Positions 51,055 to 60,465 of a stretch of DNA of 64,000 nt are shown one piece after another. The notes under the pieces were generated by a model, which did no database searches, was not told where the DNA came from, and saw only the letters and a list, made by a program, of their open reading frames with translations. Location of the stretch: contig CP050293.1 of the NCBI GenBank assembly GCA_014189435.1, positions 1,927,001 to 1,991,000 on the forward strand. The letters run 5' to 3'. The DNA comes from Mesorhizobium loti (GTDB taxonomy: Bacteria > Pseudomonadota > Alphaproteobacteria > Rhizobiales > Rhizobiaceae). Each line of letters opens with the position of its first letter. Position 1 is the stretch's first letter. Made by a program: the position numbers and the translations under genes.

Positions 51055-51303
51055 ATGAACATCGAACGCGTGCAGACCGGGGTCCGCTTGGAAAAACGAC
51101 TGGTGAAGGTGCTCAAGGCCCTAGCCGAGCATCGCGACATGAGTCTCGGCGATCTCATCGAAGGCATCGTGCTGCATGCTTTCGAAGGCCAGGCGCCGTT
51201 TTCGCCGGCGACGCTCGAAACAATCGGCCAGTTGAAGCGCATCTACGGGCTGGAGCTCGGTGCGGCGGACAGCCACCGTCTGACTGAGGGGGAAGGCGGA
51301 TGA
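51055..51303 (+). CDS. small ribbon-helix-helix-type protein
   Basis: 82 residues. An N-terminal strand (RVQTGVRLEK) is followed by a first helix (RLVKVLKALAEHRD) and, after MSLGD, a second (LIEGIVLHAFEG), the order of Arc/CopG ribbon-helix-helix DNA-binding proteins. It overlaps the next gene by 4 bases (ATGA) and is preceded by three 8-bp direct repeats, so autoregulation is likely. It could pair with the SRPBCC protein as a regulated unit. Target genes beyond its own operon are unknown. Confidence 0.75.
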   Translation: MNIERVQTGVRLEKRLVKVLKALAEHRDMSLGDLIEGIVLHAFEGQAPFSPATLETIGQLKRIYGLELGAADSHRLTEGEGG

Positions 51304-51770
51304 CGAGCCATCTTGAGCGCAATCACAGCATCGTCCTGTCCGCGCCGATCGATCGCGTCTTCCCGCTGTTCACACCGATCGGCGAGACCTTGTGGGTGGA
51401 TGGCTGGGAGCCGGAGTTCCTGCATCCGCAAAGCGGAGAAACGCAGCAAGGCATGGTCTTCCGGACCGTCCACGGTGATGAGACGACACTCTGGGCCTGC
51501 GCCGACTGGGATCCTGACGGGCATCGTGTCCGCTATGTCAGGGTCACGCCGGATTCGCGTTTCGGATTTGTCGAGGTGGCCTGCCGTAAGGCGATTGACG
51601 GGGGTACCGAGGCGACGATTGCCTATACGTTCACGGCCCTGAACGCGGCGGGCAGGTCGTATCTGTCCGGACTGACGCAGGATGCGTTCGCGCACATGAT
51701 CGAGGCATGGAAAGTCCGCATCGATGCGTGGTTGCTCACCGGCGCGTCAGCCGGGTCTCGCCAAGGCTAA
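51300..51770 (+). CDS. SRPBCC-family protein
   Basis: 156 residues. The opening NHSIVLSAPIDRVFPLFTPI and the closing helix QDAFAHMIEAWKVRIDAWLL are those of START/SRPBCC proteins, which bind hydrophobic ligands in a cavity. It shares an ATGA overlap with the RHH gene. The 3' end overlaps the convergent phosphatase gene by 4 bases. Ligand unknown. Confidence 0.85.
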   Translation: MTSHLERNHSIVLSAPIDRVFPLFTPIGETLWVDGWEPEFLHPQSGETQQGMVFRTVHGDETTLWACADWDPDGHRVRYVRVTPDSRFGFVEVACRKAIDGGTEATIAYTFTALNAAGRSYLSGLTQDAFAHMIEAWKVRIDAWLLTGASAGSRQG

Positions 51771-52315
51771 AAGGTCACGCGGCCGAGCACGCGCAGGCCA
51801 TCGCCTTGCGGCTCGACGACCACGGCCTCGCCTTCGCGCGGCGAGATGCCGGTCAGTGCCATGATGTCTTCCAGATGGGTGACCATGACCAGATTGTCGG
51901 AACCGGAATAGGCGCGGATTTCCTTCAGGATCGCGGCAATCTGCGCGGCCTTCTGCGTCTCGTCGCCCTTCAGGAGATCGAGCGGTGCAAAGAGCGCCGG
52001 CTCGGCCTCGAAGGCGATGCGGGCGGTGTCGAGGCAGCGGCAATAGCGGCTGGACAGCACGCGCTCGATCGGTGCCGCACGGGCGGCAAACAGAGCGCCG
52101 ATCTTGCTTGCCTGCTGCTTGCCGCGCGCCGACAGGTTCATTTGGGTGGCACAGCTGTCGATGTCGAAATTGGCCGGGTCGGTGGTGCCGGTGACCATGG
52201 CATGGCGCAGCAGCACGACATGCCCGCCATCGCGCAGCAGCGCCCAGCCTGCATCCGTGGCGTGAGCCACGCCGGGAACAACAAGCAGGAACAACGCCAA
52301 GGCAAATCGAATCAT
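51767..52315 (-). CDS. secreted histidine phosphatase family protein
   Basis: 182 residues with a signal peptide (1 to about 19, VAHA site). LLRHAMVTG near 40 is the catalytic RHG-type motif with the nucleophile His, and VMVTHLEDIMALTG near 145 the second His block. SSRYCRCLDTARIAF is the family's conserved SxxxRxxxTA segment, slightly altered. The first motif is RHA instead of RHG, as in many periplasmic members. Substrate unknown. It converges with the SRPBCC gene. Confidence 0.87.
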   Translation of the reverse strand: MIRFALALFLLVVPGVAHATDAGWALLRDGGHVVLLRHAMVTGTTDPANFDIDSCATQMNLSARGKQQASKIGALFAARAAPIERVLSSRYCRCLDTARIAFEAEPALFAPLDLLKGDETQKAAQIAAILKEIRAYSGSDNLVMVTHLEDIMALTGISPREGEAVVVEPQGDGLRVLGRVTF

Positions 52316-52412
52316 CCGCTATCCTACTCCGGTTCCCGGCAATGGGTTCCGGTGACAGGACATATAGGGACGGTAAAGCCGGCCGAAAGACAAGGCGCGG
52401 TCGGACGGAGCG

Positions 52413-55400
52413 CTACTTCTTCGCCATCTGCTTCTTCACCAGATCGATCTTCTGGTCGGTGAGCGGGATGGGGATCGTGTAGCCGGCCTCGGTAAAGCCC
52501 TGCTTGGCGTTCTCGAAGAATTCGATCGCCTTTTGATATTCGGCCTTGCCGCCGCCATAGGTGGCTCGGTTCCAGTGGATGTCGCCAAGATTGTTCTGCG
52601 CGAAGGCCCATTGCATGGGCAGGCTCTCCCTGGTGAATACCTTCAGCGTCGCCGTGAAGGCGGCCTCGGCATCACCGAGATATTTGTCGGTGCGTTCGAG
52701 ATTGCCGAGGTTGAGCAGGCTCATGCCGATGCCGTTCTGGGCGTTGGCCCAGTCGACCGGTGCCGCGTCGACGGTCAGCACTTCGAGTGCCGCCCTGCGG
52801 GCTGCGATGGACTCAAGCAAGGTCTTGGTGTCGGCACTGCTCATGCTCAGCCAGTGTAGCGTCGATCCTAGACCGGCCTGGGCCAGCGCCCATTGGCGCG
52901 GGTTCGTCTCGCGCTTGTACTCGCGCAACGCATCCCGGTAGGCGGCAATGGCCTCACCGTAATATTCCGGCTTGTCGGTGACGCCGCCGAGAAGCTGCAG
53001 CGTGTTGCCGAGATTGTAGTGGCTCATTGCCCAGTCGAGAGGGAATTTCCGTCTGACATAGACCTGCCGGGCGGCCTGGAACGCCGCGGCCGACTGCTCC
53101 AGCTTGGCCGCGTCGCGGGTGCGCTGGCCAAGTGTCTGGTAGATCGAACCGAGATTGTTCTGCACTGAGGCCCAGTCCATCGGGAAACGCTGCCGGGTGA
53201 ACACCGTCAGCGCATCGTCATAGGCGGCCGCGGCCTCCTCGAGCGCGTCGGTGCCCATATCGAAGCGGGCGACGCCGCTCAGCGCGTTGCCGAGGTTGAG
53301 CCGGCTGGTTGCCCACGAGACCGGGAAGGTTTCACGGGTTCGCACCTCGAGCGCAGCACGGAATGCATCCGCCGCCTCGTTGATCTTGGCCTTGTCGTTG
53401 AGCTGGATGCCGAGCGACACCAGCGTGTTGCCGAGATTGTTCTCGACCATCGCCCATTCAACCGGCGCCTTTTCGCGCGTGTACTCCTCAAGTGCCAGCC
53501 GGTAGGCCACTTCTGCTTGCGTCAGATGTTCGCCGGCGGCTTCGCGCTCGGACAGCGCATAGAGCGCCAGGCCGAGATTGTTCTGCGAAGCGGCCCAGTC
53601 GAGCGGCACTTTTTCACGCGGGCGCTTCTCCAATGTCGCGCGCATCGCCACCACTGCTTCGTTCAGGCGCTTCGGATCGCTCTCGCGTTCGCCGATCTTC
53701 AACAGCACATTGGCCAGATTGTTCTGCGCGGCGGCCCAGTTGAGATCGTCCTTCTCACGCTCGAACACGACAAGGGAATCGCGAAAGATCAGCGCTGCTT
53801 CTTCGAGATGCGCGGTTTCGGTCTCGCGCTCGCCAATGGTCTGCAGCACAACCGCCATGTTGTTGCGGGTGATTGCCCAGTCGCGATTCTGTTCGCCATT
53901 GGGGATGAAGTTCAGGATGGTGCGATAGGCCTCGATGGAGTGCTGCAGCGCATCCAGGTCGCCGGTGGCGTAGCCGTAGGCGTTCAGCGCCTCGGCTTCC
54001 TGGTTCTTGTAATTCCAGCGCAGCTTGTCGTCCCATTTTTCGGCCAGCGAAAACGCCTTGGCGTAGTCGCCGGCGGCGGATTTGTAGTCGAAGACCAGCG
54101 CCGAGGCACCGGCGCGCCGGGCGTAGATCGCGGCATCGGCAAGGCGCTTCTGCTTGACGAAATCCTCGGCCTCATCGACCGCATCGTTGGTCTGTTCGAC
54201 CCGGCCGACCGCATCGTCGAGGAATTTCCGCGCCGTCACGATGGCGCCCTGGCCGATGGCCTTGTCGGCGGAGGCGACCAGCCGTTTGATCTCCGGATCG
54301 TCGGTGCGCAGCGCTGCGCGCTCGGACATCATCTTCTTCAGGCGCTCGGCCTGGGCGTCGAGGACCTTTTGCAGGTCGGACGGATCCTCCGGGATCTTTT
54401 CCGTACCGAGCGCCTTCAGCACGCCGTAGAGCGCATCGAGCGGCACGCCTTCCTGCAGCGAGGCCAGTTCCACCTGCGCCCGTTTCGGGTCGGGCAGGTC
54501 GGAAATGGTCAGCAGCAGCTGGCGCCGCTCGCCGGTGATCAGCCCGTCGTCGCCGGTCGGCTCCGCTGGTGCGACGCCGAAATAGAGCAGCCGGCGCAAG
54601 CTTTCATTGACCCAGGGGCGCTGCCTTGCCTTGGTGTCGAGATAGACTTCTTCGGTCACCATGCGCATGACCGAGCCGAATTCGGTGCCCTTCATCGCCG
54701 CAAGATGGCGCAGCAGAGCGGACGCGTAAGGGCTGTTTTCGCCAGCGGCGCCATCGAGCGCCGGGCGACCCGGCTCGGCGGCAAAGCCGACCACGGTGCC
54801 GAGGCTCGCGTCGGCCGCCGGCGCGTTGCCGAGCGCCTTGGCGCCGCGCACCGGTTCCAGCCCGCCGGCGCCAATCGGCGAGGCGGAAGCGGTCGGTGCG
54901 CGTCGCACCACGGCGTCCTGCGGGAACGGATTGGTGCGGCAGGCGTCGAGCAGCACGATCGTCACCGGCACGGTCTTTTTCAACGCGTCCATGAGGGCGG
55001 AAATCGGCACCAAAGCCGCGTCGGCATCCTTCAGTGACGACACGTCGGCATCGACCGGAACCAGATAGTTCTCGCCGCCGGCCTCGATGCCGTGACCGGA
55101 ATAATAGATGAAGGCGACATCGGCGCCTTCGGCGTCTTCCGTGAACCGCTCCAGGTCACGTTTCAGCTTGGTGGCGTCGCGATCGGTGACGCTGCGTGCG
55201 TCGAAGCCGAGGTCGGTCAGCATCTTGGCCATGTCGCGGGCATCGTTGGCGGGGTTGGGCAGCGCTGCGATGTGCTCGTATTTCGACTGGCCGATGATCA
55301 GCGCCACGCCCTTCAGGCTCTTTGTTTCAGCAACTGCAAGCGCGGTCACGGCAAGGCAAAGCAGTGCGGCGACGAAAGCCGTCAGCCACGCCTGCCGCAA

Positions 55401-55433
55401 CAAGTTACGCTTCGTGGTTTCGACAAAGGCCAT
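52413..55433 (-). CDS. caspase-like (metacaspase) protein with many TPR-type repeats
   Basis: 1006 residues. A signal/anchor helix (about 15-35) is followed by the peptidase C14 domain: KGVALIIGQSKYEHI near 41, the catalytic His in YYSGHG (H114) and Cys in LLDACRTNPF (C165). A charged coiled region spans about 330-440. From about 480 to the end, nine or so units of roughly 53 residues repeat the pattern W-A-x-x-Q/R-N-N-L-G. These are TPR-like. The ATG at 55433 was chosen; an in-frame start at 55463 is possible. Bacterial metacaspases cut after Arg or Lys; partners are unknown. Probably periplasmic or membrane-anchored. Confidence 0.88.
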   Translation of the reverse strand: MAFVETTKRNLLRQAWLTAFVAALLCLAVTALAVAETKSLKGVALIIGQSKYEHIAALPNPANDARDMAKMLTDLGFDARSVTDRDATKLKRDLERFTEDAEGADVAFIYYSGHGIEAGGENYLVPVDADVSSLKDADAALVPISALMDALKKTVPVTIVLLDACRTNPFPQDAVVRRAPTASASPIGAGGLEPVRGAKALGNAPAADASLGTVVGFAAEPGRPALDGAAGENSPYASALLRHLAAMKGTEFGSVMRMVTEEVYLDTKARQRPWVNESLRRLLYFGVAPAEPTGDDGLITGERRQLLLTISDLPDPKRAQVELASLQEGVPLDALYGVLKALGTEKIPEDPSDLQKVLDAQAERLKKMMSERAALRTDDPEIKRLVASADKAIGQGAIVTARKFLDDAVGRVEQTNDAVDEAEDFVKQKRLADAAIYARRAGASALVFDYKSAAGDYAKAFSLAEKWDDKLRWNYKNQEAEALNAYGYATGDLDALQHSIEAYRTILNFIPNGEQNRDWAITRNNMAVVLQTIGERETETAHLEEAALIFRDSLVVFEREKDDLNWAAAQNNLANVLLKIGERESDPKRLNEAVVAMRATLEKRPREKVPLDWAASQNNLGLALYALSEREAAGEHLTQAEVAYRLALEEYTREKAPVEWAMVENNLGNTLVSLGIQLNDKAKINEAADAFRAALEVRTRETFPVSWATSRLNLGNALSGVARFDMGTDALEEAAAAYDDALTVFTRQRFPMDWASVQNNLGSIYQTLGQRTRDAAKLEQSAAAFQAARQVYVRRKFPLDWAMSHYNLGNTLQLLGGVTDKPEYYGEAIAAYRDALREYKRETNPRQWALAQAGLGSTLHWLSMSSADTKTLLESIAARRAALEVLTVDAAPVDWANAQNGIGMSLLNLGNLERTDKYLGDAEAAFTATLKVFTRESLPMQWAFAQNNLGDIHWNRATYGGGKAEYQKAIEFFENAKQGFTEAGYTIPIPLTDQKIDLVKKQMAKK

Positions 55434-55563
55434 TTGTCGTTGGTGTCCGCCCTGATAATCCAAGCCTTCTATAACGCTGCCAGCCGACGATGATCAAATT
55501 CGGGCGCGATTGCGTCGCGGTCGTGGCTCGCCTATCACGGGAAACTCGCCCGTCACGGTAAAA

Positions 55564-56514
55564 ATGTCTCCGCTCACCGAAACCGTCCTTTTCGTCTTCA
55601 GCCTTGTCGCGCTCGGCTATCTCGCCGGGTTTACCGGCTATCTGAAGCCAGCGAGCGGCGAGGGGATATCGGAATTTGCCATCAACGTGGCGATGCCGCT
55701 GCTTCTGTTCCAGACGATGGTGAAGTCCGATTTCCACGGCGTGGCGCCATGGTCACTGTGGGGCGCCTATTTCGCGGCCGTCGCCATCACTTGGGCCGTC
55801 GGCCATCTCGCCACAACCCGGATCTTCGGCAGGGATGCCCGCGCCGGCGTCGTCGGCGGGGTTTCGTCTGCCTTCTCCAATATCGTGCTGCTCGGCGCTC
55901 CCTTCATTCTTGGCATCTTCGGCCCGAGCGGCTTCGAAGTGCTGTCGCTGCTGGTCTCCGTGCATCTGCCGATCATGCTGATGGCCTCGATCGTATTGTT
56001 CGAAGTCTTCGGCCGCGGCAGCGGCGAACCCGTGCATCCCTTGCGCGTTATCCGTAGCTTCCTCAGGCGGCTTTTCATGAATCCTTTGATCATCGGCATT
56101 CTGGCAGGGCTTGCATGGCGCATCACGGGTGCGCCGCTGCCAGATGTCGCCATGCGCTTGGTCGATGCTCTGGCCGATACGGCCGGTCCGGTGGCGCTGT
56201 TTGCCATGGGGCTCAGCCTGCGCCGCTTCGGCATTTCGGGCAATGTCAGGCCGGCGCTGGCGCTATCGGTGCTGAAGCTGTTCCTGATGCCGGCGCTGGT
56301 TCTGGCCTTCGTCTGGCTGCTCGGCCTGCCGCCCTTGACGGCCAAGGTGGCGGTGATGGTGGCTGCGATGCCATCCGGCGTCAATTCCTATCTGATCGCG
56401 GTGCAGTTCAACACCGGCCAGGCGTTGGCGTCGAACCAGATGACCATCGCCACGGCCTGCGCCGCCGTCACCACCGCGTTCTGGCTGACGGTTGTCGTGC
56501 AGGTTTTTGGATAG
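55564..56514 (+). CDS. AEC-family transporter (auxin efflux carrier type)
   Basis: 316 residues with about ten hydrophobic helices. The AEC pattern has two symmetrical halves: GEGISEFAINVAMPLLLFQTM in the first and LFMNPLIIGILAGLAWRITG in the second, then ATACAAVTTAFW near the end. The ATG at 55564 has no clear ribosome site. Substrates of bacterial members include malonate, malate and other carboxylates. It is divergent from the caspase gene over 130 bases. Confidence 0.88.
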   Translation: MSPLTETVLFVFSLVALGYLAGFTGYLKPASGEGISEFAINVAMPLLLFQTMVKSDFHGVAPWSLWGAYFAAVAITWAVGHLATTRIFGRDARAGVVGGVSSAFSNIVLLGAPFILGIFGPSGFEVLSLLVSVHLPIMLMASIVLFEVFGRGSGEPVHPLRVIRSFLRRLFMNPLIIGILAGLAWRITGAPLPDVAMRLVDALADTAGPVALFAMGLSLRRFGISGNVRPALALSVLKLFLMPALVLAFVWLLGLPPLTAKVAVMVAAMPSGVNSYLIAVQFNTGQALASNQMTIATACAAVTTAFWLTVVVQVFG

Positions 56515-56709
56515 AGTATTTGGGGCGATGCATGGCTGCCTGGCCTCGTCTCACGCTGGCCTAAACCCTATATGCCATCTTGCGATTGCTTGAGGGCCTT
56601 GCCCTAGGTAAAGAGCAGTGGCTTCGGCGTGCCGGCTTCAGTCCATTGCGCACGCTCACCAAAGACTTCACAGACCGGCCCGTCAGGGCGCCGAAACGGA
56701 GGATAGACC

Positions 56710-58167
56710 ATGCTTCAGAAAACCAGCCATTTCATGCGGCAGGCCAATCTCATCAACGGCGAATGGGTGCAGGCCGACAGCGGCCAGACGGTCGACGTCA
56801 ACAACCCGGCCACCGGCCTCAAGATCGGCACCGTGCCGAAGTCGGGCAAGGCCGAGACCCGCCGCGCCATCGAAGCCGCCGCCGCCGCCTTCAAGTCGTG
56901 GCGCAAGACCACCGCGCTCGAGCGTTCGAAGCTGCTGCGCAAGCTGCACGACGCGATGATGGACAATCAGGACGTGCTGGCCGAACTGCTGACCATCGAG
57001 CAGGGCAAGTCGCTGTTCGAATCGAAGGGCGAGATCGGCTCTGCCGCGGCCTACATCCTGTGGTTCGCCGAGGAAGGCCGCCGCACCTATGGCGACGTCG
57101 TGCCGTCGCCATGGGCAGACCGCCGCATCCTGGTGACCAAGGAGCCGGTCGGCGTCATTGCCGCCATCACGCCGTGGAATTTCCCGTCCTCGATGCTGGC
57201 CCGCAAGCTCGGCCCGGCGCTCGCCGCCGGCTGCACCGCCGTTGTCAAGCCGGCCTCGCAGACGCCGTATTCGGGTCTCGCCTGGGGCGCGCTCGCCGAG
57301 GAAGTCGGTTTCCCCAAGGGCGTCGTCAACATCCTGACCGGTTCGGCCAGCGAGATCGGCGACGAGATCTGCGCCAATCCGCTGGTGTCGAAGATCACCT
57401 TCACCGGATCGACCGAGGTCGGCAAGCTTCTCATCCAGAAGTCGTCGGTCACCGTCAAGAAGGTGTCGATGGAGCTCGGCGGCAACGCGCCGTTCATCGT
57501 TTTCGACGACGCCGATCTCGAACGTGCGGTTGCCGGTGCGATCACCGCCAAGTACCGCAATTCCGGCCAGACCTGCGTCTGCACCAACCGCTTCCTTGTC
57601 CAGGCTGGTGTCTATGACAAGTTCGTCGAGAAGCTTGCTGCCGCCAGCAACGGGCTGAAGGTCGGCTCCGGCCTCGAGGACGGCGTGCAGCAGGGACCGC
57701 TGATCGACGAGAAGGCGGTCGAGAAGGTCGAGGAGCTGATCGCCGACGCCACATCCAAGGGCGGTAAGATCGTTGCCGGCGGCAAGCGCCATGCGCTCGG
57801 CGGTTCGTTCTTTCAGCCGACGGTCATCGCCAACGCGACACCGAAGATGCGCTTCATGAAGGAAGAGATCTTTGGCCCGGTCGCACCGGTGTTTAAGTTC
57901 GAGACCGAAGAGGAAGCCGTCGCACTCGCCAACGACACCGAATTCGGCCTCGCCTGCTATTTCTACACCGGCGATCTCGGCCGCGCCTTCCGCGTCATGG
58001 AAGGGCTGAAATACGGCATGGTCGGCGTCAATGAAGGCCTCATCACCACGCCGGAAGCGCCGTTCGGCGGCGTCAAGGAATCCGGCCTCGGCAAGGAAGG
58101 CGGACATCAGGGCATCGAGGACTACCTCGACACCAAATATGTCTGCATCGGCGGCCTCGGCCTCTGA
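56710..58167 (+). CDS. gabD: NAD(P)-dependent succinate-semialdehyde dehydrogenase
   Basis: 485 residues. Aldehyde dehydrogenase active-site residues: E255 in SMELGGNAPF and C289 in NSGQTCVCTNR, with the cofactor loop ITFTGSTEVGK near 236. The cluster ITPWNFPSSMLARKLGPALA near 155 and the ending KESGLGKEGGHQGIEDYLDT identify the GabD group, oxidising succinate semialdehyde to succinate after GABA transamination. Start ATG at 56710 with GGAGG upstream. A strong hairpin follows. Acts in the cytoplasm; no gabT is adjacent. Confidence 0.93.
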   Translation: MLQKTSHFMRQANLINGEWVQADSGQTVDVNNPATGLKIGTVPKSGKAETRRAIEAAAAAFKSWRKTTALERSKLLRKLHDAMMDNQDVLAELLTIEQGKSLFESKGEIGSAAAYILWFAEEGRRTYGDVVPSPWADRRILVTKEPVGVIAAITPWNFPSSMLARKLGPALAAGCTAVVKPASQTPYSGLAWGALAEEVGFPKGVVNILTGSASEIGDEICANPLVSKITFTGSTEVGKLLIQKSSVTVKKVSMELGGNAPFIVFDDADLERAVAGAITAKYRNSGQTCVCTNRFLVQAGVYDKFVEKLAAASNGLKVGSGLEDGVQQGPLIDEKAVEKVEELIADATSKGGKIVAGGKRHALGGSFFQPTVIANATPKMRFMKEEIFGPVAPVFKFETEEEAVALANDTEFGLACYFYTGDLGRAFRVMEGLKYGMVGVNEGLITTPEAPFGGVKESGLGKEGGHQGIEDYLDTKYVCIGGLGL

Positions 58168-58179
58168 TAATCTATCCCT

Positions 58180-58210
58180 GAGATGGGCAGGCCTATGACC
58201 TGCCCATCTC
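58180..58210 (+). terminator. hairpin after gabD
   Basis: GAGATGGGCAGG-CCTATGA-CCTGCCCATCTC is a perfect 12-bp stem without a T run, directly after the gabD stop. Confidence 0.65.
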
Positions 58211-58258
58211 TCACGGGAACCCAGCCGAAGTCTTCTGGATCAACTGGCATTTACGGGC

Positions 58259-59281
58259 ATGGCGATGAAGGACGGCGAGGTTTTCGGCACGACGCAGGCT
58301 GGCGAGCCGGTGCGTCGCTTTACCATCAGAGGCGGCGGCATCACCGCCAACATCATCGGCCTGGGCGCGATCATCCAGGATCTGCGCCTGACCGGGCACG
58401 ATGCACCGCTGGTGCTCGGCTATGACAGTCTGGAAGCCTACGAGACGGATACGGGCTTCTTCGGTGCCGTCGTCGGCCGCTATGCCAACCGCATCCGCGA
58501 CGGCCGCTTCACCATTGGCGGCAACCGCTACCAGACCGAGCCGAATTTCCTCGGCAAGCATACGCTGCATGGCGGCTCGCAAGGCTACTCCCACCGGCCG
58601 TGGACGGTTTCCTTGCATGGCAGGGATTTCGTCACGCTGACCCTGCACGATCCCGACGGCGCGATGGGCTTTCCCGGCGCGATCGACGTCACCTGCACCT
58701 ACCGGCTGAAGATCCCCGGCACGCTCAGCGTCGAGCTGACCGCAACCTGCGAGGAGCCGACGCCGTGCAATCTCACCCAGCATTCCTATTTCAACCTGGA
58801 TGATGGCGGCGCCGGCGACATTCTCGACCACAGGATGATGCTGAATGCCGGCGCTTATCTGCCGGTCGATGGCGACATGATCCCCACAGGCGTGGTCAAG
58901 CCGGTTGACGGCACCCCGTTCGATTTCCGCCAGGCACGGCCGCTGCGCATGGAGACCGAGGGCGAACAGCTGCCCTACGACCAGAATTTCTGCCTTGCTT
59001 CGGCACGCGGGCCGCTCAAGCAGGCGGCATGGACGCAAGGCGCCAGTTCCGGTGTCGAGATGGAGGTCTGGACCACCGAGCCCGGCGTCCAGCTCTATAC
59101 CGGCCAGTATGTGACGCCGCGCACCGGGCTGGAAGGGCGGAACTACAAGGCCTTTTGCGGTTTCTGCCTTGAGCCGCAGGTGTGGCCGGATGCGCCGAAC
59201 CGGCCCTATTTCCCGCAGGCAACGCTGTGGCCGGGCGCGATCTACCATCATGTGACGGAATACAGATTCCGCCTGCCTTAG
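58259..59281 (+). CDS. galM: aldose 1-epimerase (mutarotase)
   Basis: 340 residues of the galactose mutarotase fold. Conserved residues: GRYANRIRDGRF with the substrate Arg near 80, HTLHGG with His near 102, the catalytic His in TQHSYFNLD near 178, and the catalytic Glu in CGFCLEPQVWPD near 305. It interconverts alpha and beta anomers of hexoses. The next gene, a sugar kinase, is convergent and separated by a rhizobial inverted repeat. Confidence 0.92.
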   Translation: MAMKDGEVFGTTQAGEPVRRFTIRGGGITANIIGLGAIIQDLRLTGHDAPLVLGYDSLEAYETDTGFFGAVVGRYANRIRDGRFTIGGNRYQTEPNFLGKHTLHGGSQGYSHRPWTVSLHGRDFVTLTLHDPDGAMGFPGAIDVTCTYRLKIPGTLSVELTATCEEPTPCNLTQHSYFNLDDGGAGDILDHRMMLNAGAYLPVDGDMIPTGVVKPVDGTPFDFRQARPLRMETEGEQLPYDQNFCLASARGPLKQAAWTQGASSGVEMEVWTTEPGVQLYTGQYVTPRTGLEGRNYKAFCGFCLEPQVWPDAPNRPYFPQATLWPGAIYHHVTEYRFRLP

Positions 59282-59383
59282 AGCAGTTCACCGTTTCACG
59301 GAAACGGCGAACCGCTCTAACTCTTTGTTTTGACGCAATTCCGGACGGAAAACCGTTCACACTTTTCCTGGAATTGCTCTAGT
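59280..59383. repeat. 104-bp intergenic repeat with two hairpins
   Basis: AGAGCAGTTCACCGTTTC pairs with GAAACGGCGAACCGCTCT (59280-59318); then CAATTCCGGACGGAAAACCG and CACTTTTCCTGGAATTG form a second imperfect dyad. I recall the same sequence in many rhizobial gaps. It overlaps the galM stop by two bases. Confidence 0.75.
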
Positions 59384-59393
59384 TTTTCAGACC

Positions 59394-60314
59394 TTAGCCT
59401 TCGAATGCCGCTCGCAGCGTCTCGAACGGCGCCAGCGCGCCGCGTACCTGCACCACGGCGGCGGCGACGCGATGAGCACGGCGGGCGGCTTCCTGCGGGT
59501 CGTGGCCGGCAAGTCGAGCCGCAAGATAGCCGCCATTGAAGGAATCGCCGGCGCCTGTCGTATCGGCGGGAGCGGCGACATGGATCGCCGGGACTTCGCG
59601 CAGCGTTTCTCCCTGGGCAATCAGCGCCGGCGCTTCGCCGTTCTTGACGACGACCTCGCTGACGAGTTTGCCGATCCGTTCGGCAGTTGCCTGCGGCGCT
59701 TCATCGCCAAACAGCATCTGCTCGTCGGGGAAGGTCGGCAATGCGATGTCGGTGACGGCAAGGGCTTCAAGGATTGCTGCCTGCGCATCCTCGCGCCTGC
59801 GCCAGAGTCGCGGCCGGTAATTGGGGTCGAAGGCGACAAGTGAACCAGCCGAGCGCGCCTTGGCGACGGCCGCCAGCAACGCTGCGCGCGCGGCCTCGTC
59901 CAGAATTGCCACAGTGATTCCAGAAAAATAGACAAGCGCCTGATTTTGCAGGTTTTTCGACAGTGCAGCCGGATTCGAGGCGAGCTGCCGCGCGGCGGCG
60001 TCGCCACGCCAATAGGTGAAGGAACGCTCGGCCCCGGTCAGCGTGATGGCATAGAGGCCGGGCCGTGCGCCCGCTATGACCGGGCTGGAGCCGATGCCGA
60101 TGCCGTTCTCGGCGAAGAAATCGATCTGGCCTTGCGAGAACGGGTCGTCGCCGAAGGCCGAGACATAGGTTGCCGGTCGGTCTGTACTTAACGCATGCAG
60201 CGCCCACAGCGTGTTGAACGTGTCGCCGGCAAAGCCCATGCGCCAGTTCGGTCCCGTCTGGCCCGACAGTTCGAGCATGCATTCGCCGATCGAGGCGACG
60301 CCGGTTCCTGCCAT
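59394..60314 (-). CDS. kdgK: PfkB-family sugar kinase, probably 2-keto-3-deoxygluconate kinase
   Basis: 306 residues. VASIGECMLELSGQTGPNWRMGFAGDTFNTLW at the start matches KDG kinases (substrate box), and the C-terminal PADTTGAGDSFNGGYLAARLAG is the PfkB ATP-site motif with catalytic Asp. FAENGIGIGSSP lies in the lid region. It would phosphorylate 2-dehydro-3-deoxygluconate for the Entner-Doudoroff route. Convergent with galM. No aldolase gene is present in the window. Confidence 0.88.
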   Translation of the reverse strand: MAGTGVASIGECMLELSGQTGPNWRMGFAGDTFNTLWALHALSTDRPATYVSAFGDDPFSQGQIDFFAENGIGIGSSPVIAGARPGLYAITLTGAERSFTYWRGDAAARQLASNPAALSKNLQNQALVYFSGITVAILDEAARAALLAAVAKARSAGSLVAFDPNYRPRLWRRREDAQAAILEALAVTDIALPTFPDEQMLFGDEAPQATAERIGKLVSEVVVKNGEAPALIAQGETLREVPAIHVAAPADTTGAGDSFNGGYLAARLAGHDPQEAARRAHRVAAAVVQVRGALAPFETLRAAFEG

Positions 60315-60465
60315 CTACAGTCCTCCAGTGATCTCGGTGCTGTAGCTTTTTGCCACCAGCAGCGCCATGCTTGGCAAGCAGGGTTTTTTCCGCCACAGCG
60401 TTTTCCCACAGGCTGGCGGGATGCGATCCGTCCGGCAGAGCGTTGTCTGCAGAAGAGGAACCGGT

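Noticed and set aside
53517..55037. 506-codon plus-strand frame opposite the caspase-TPR gene
   Set aside because: Antisense shadow; the minus strand carries catalytic motifs and regular repeats.
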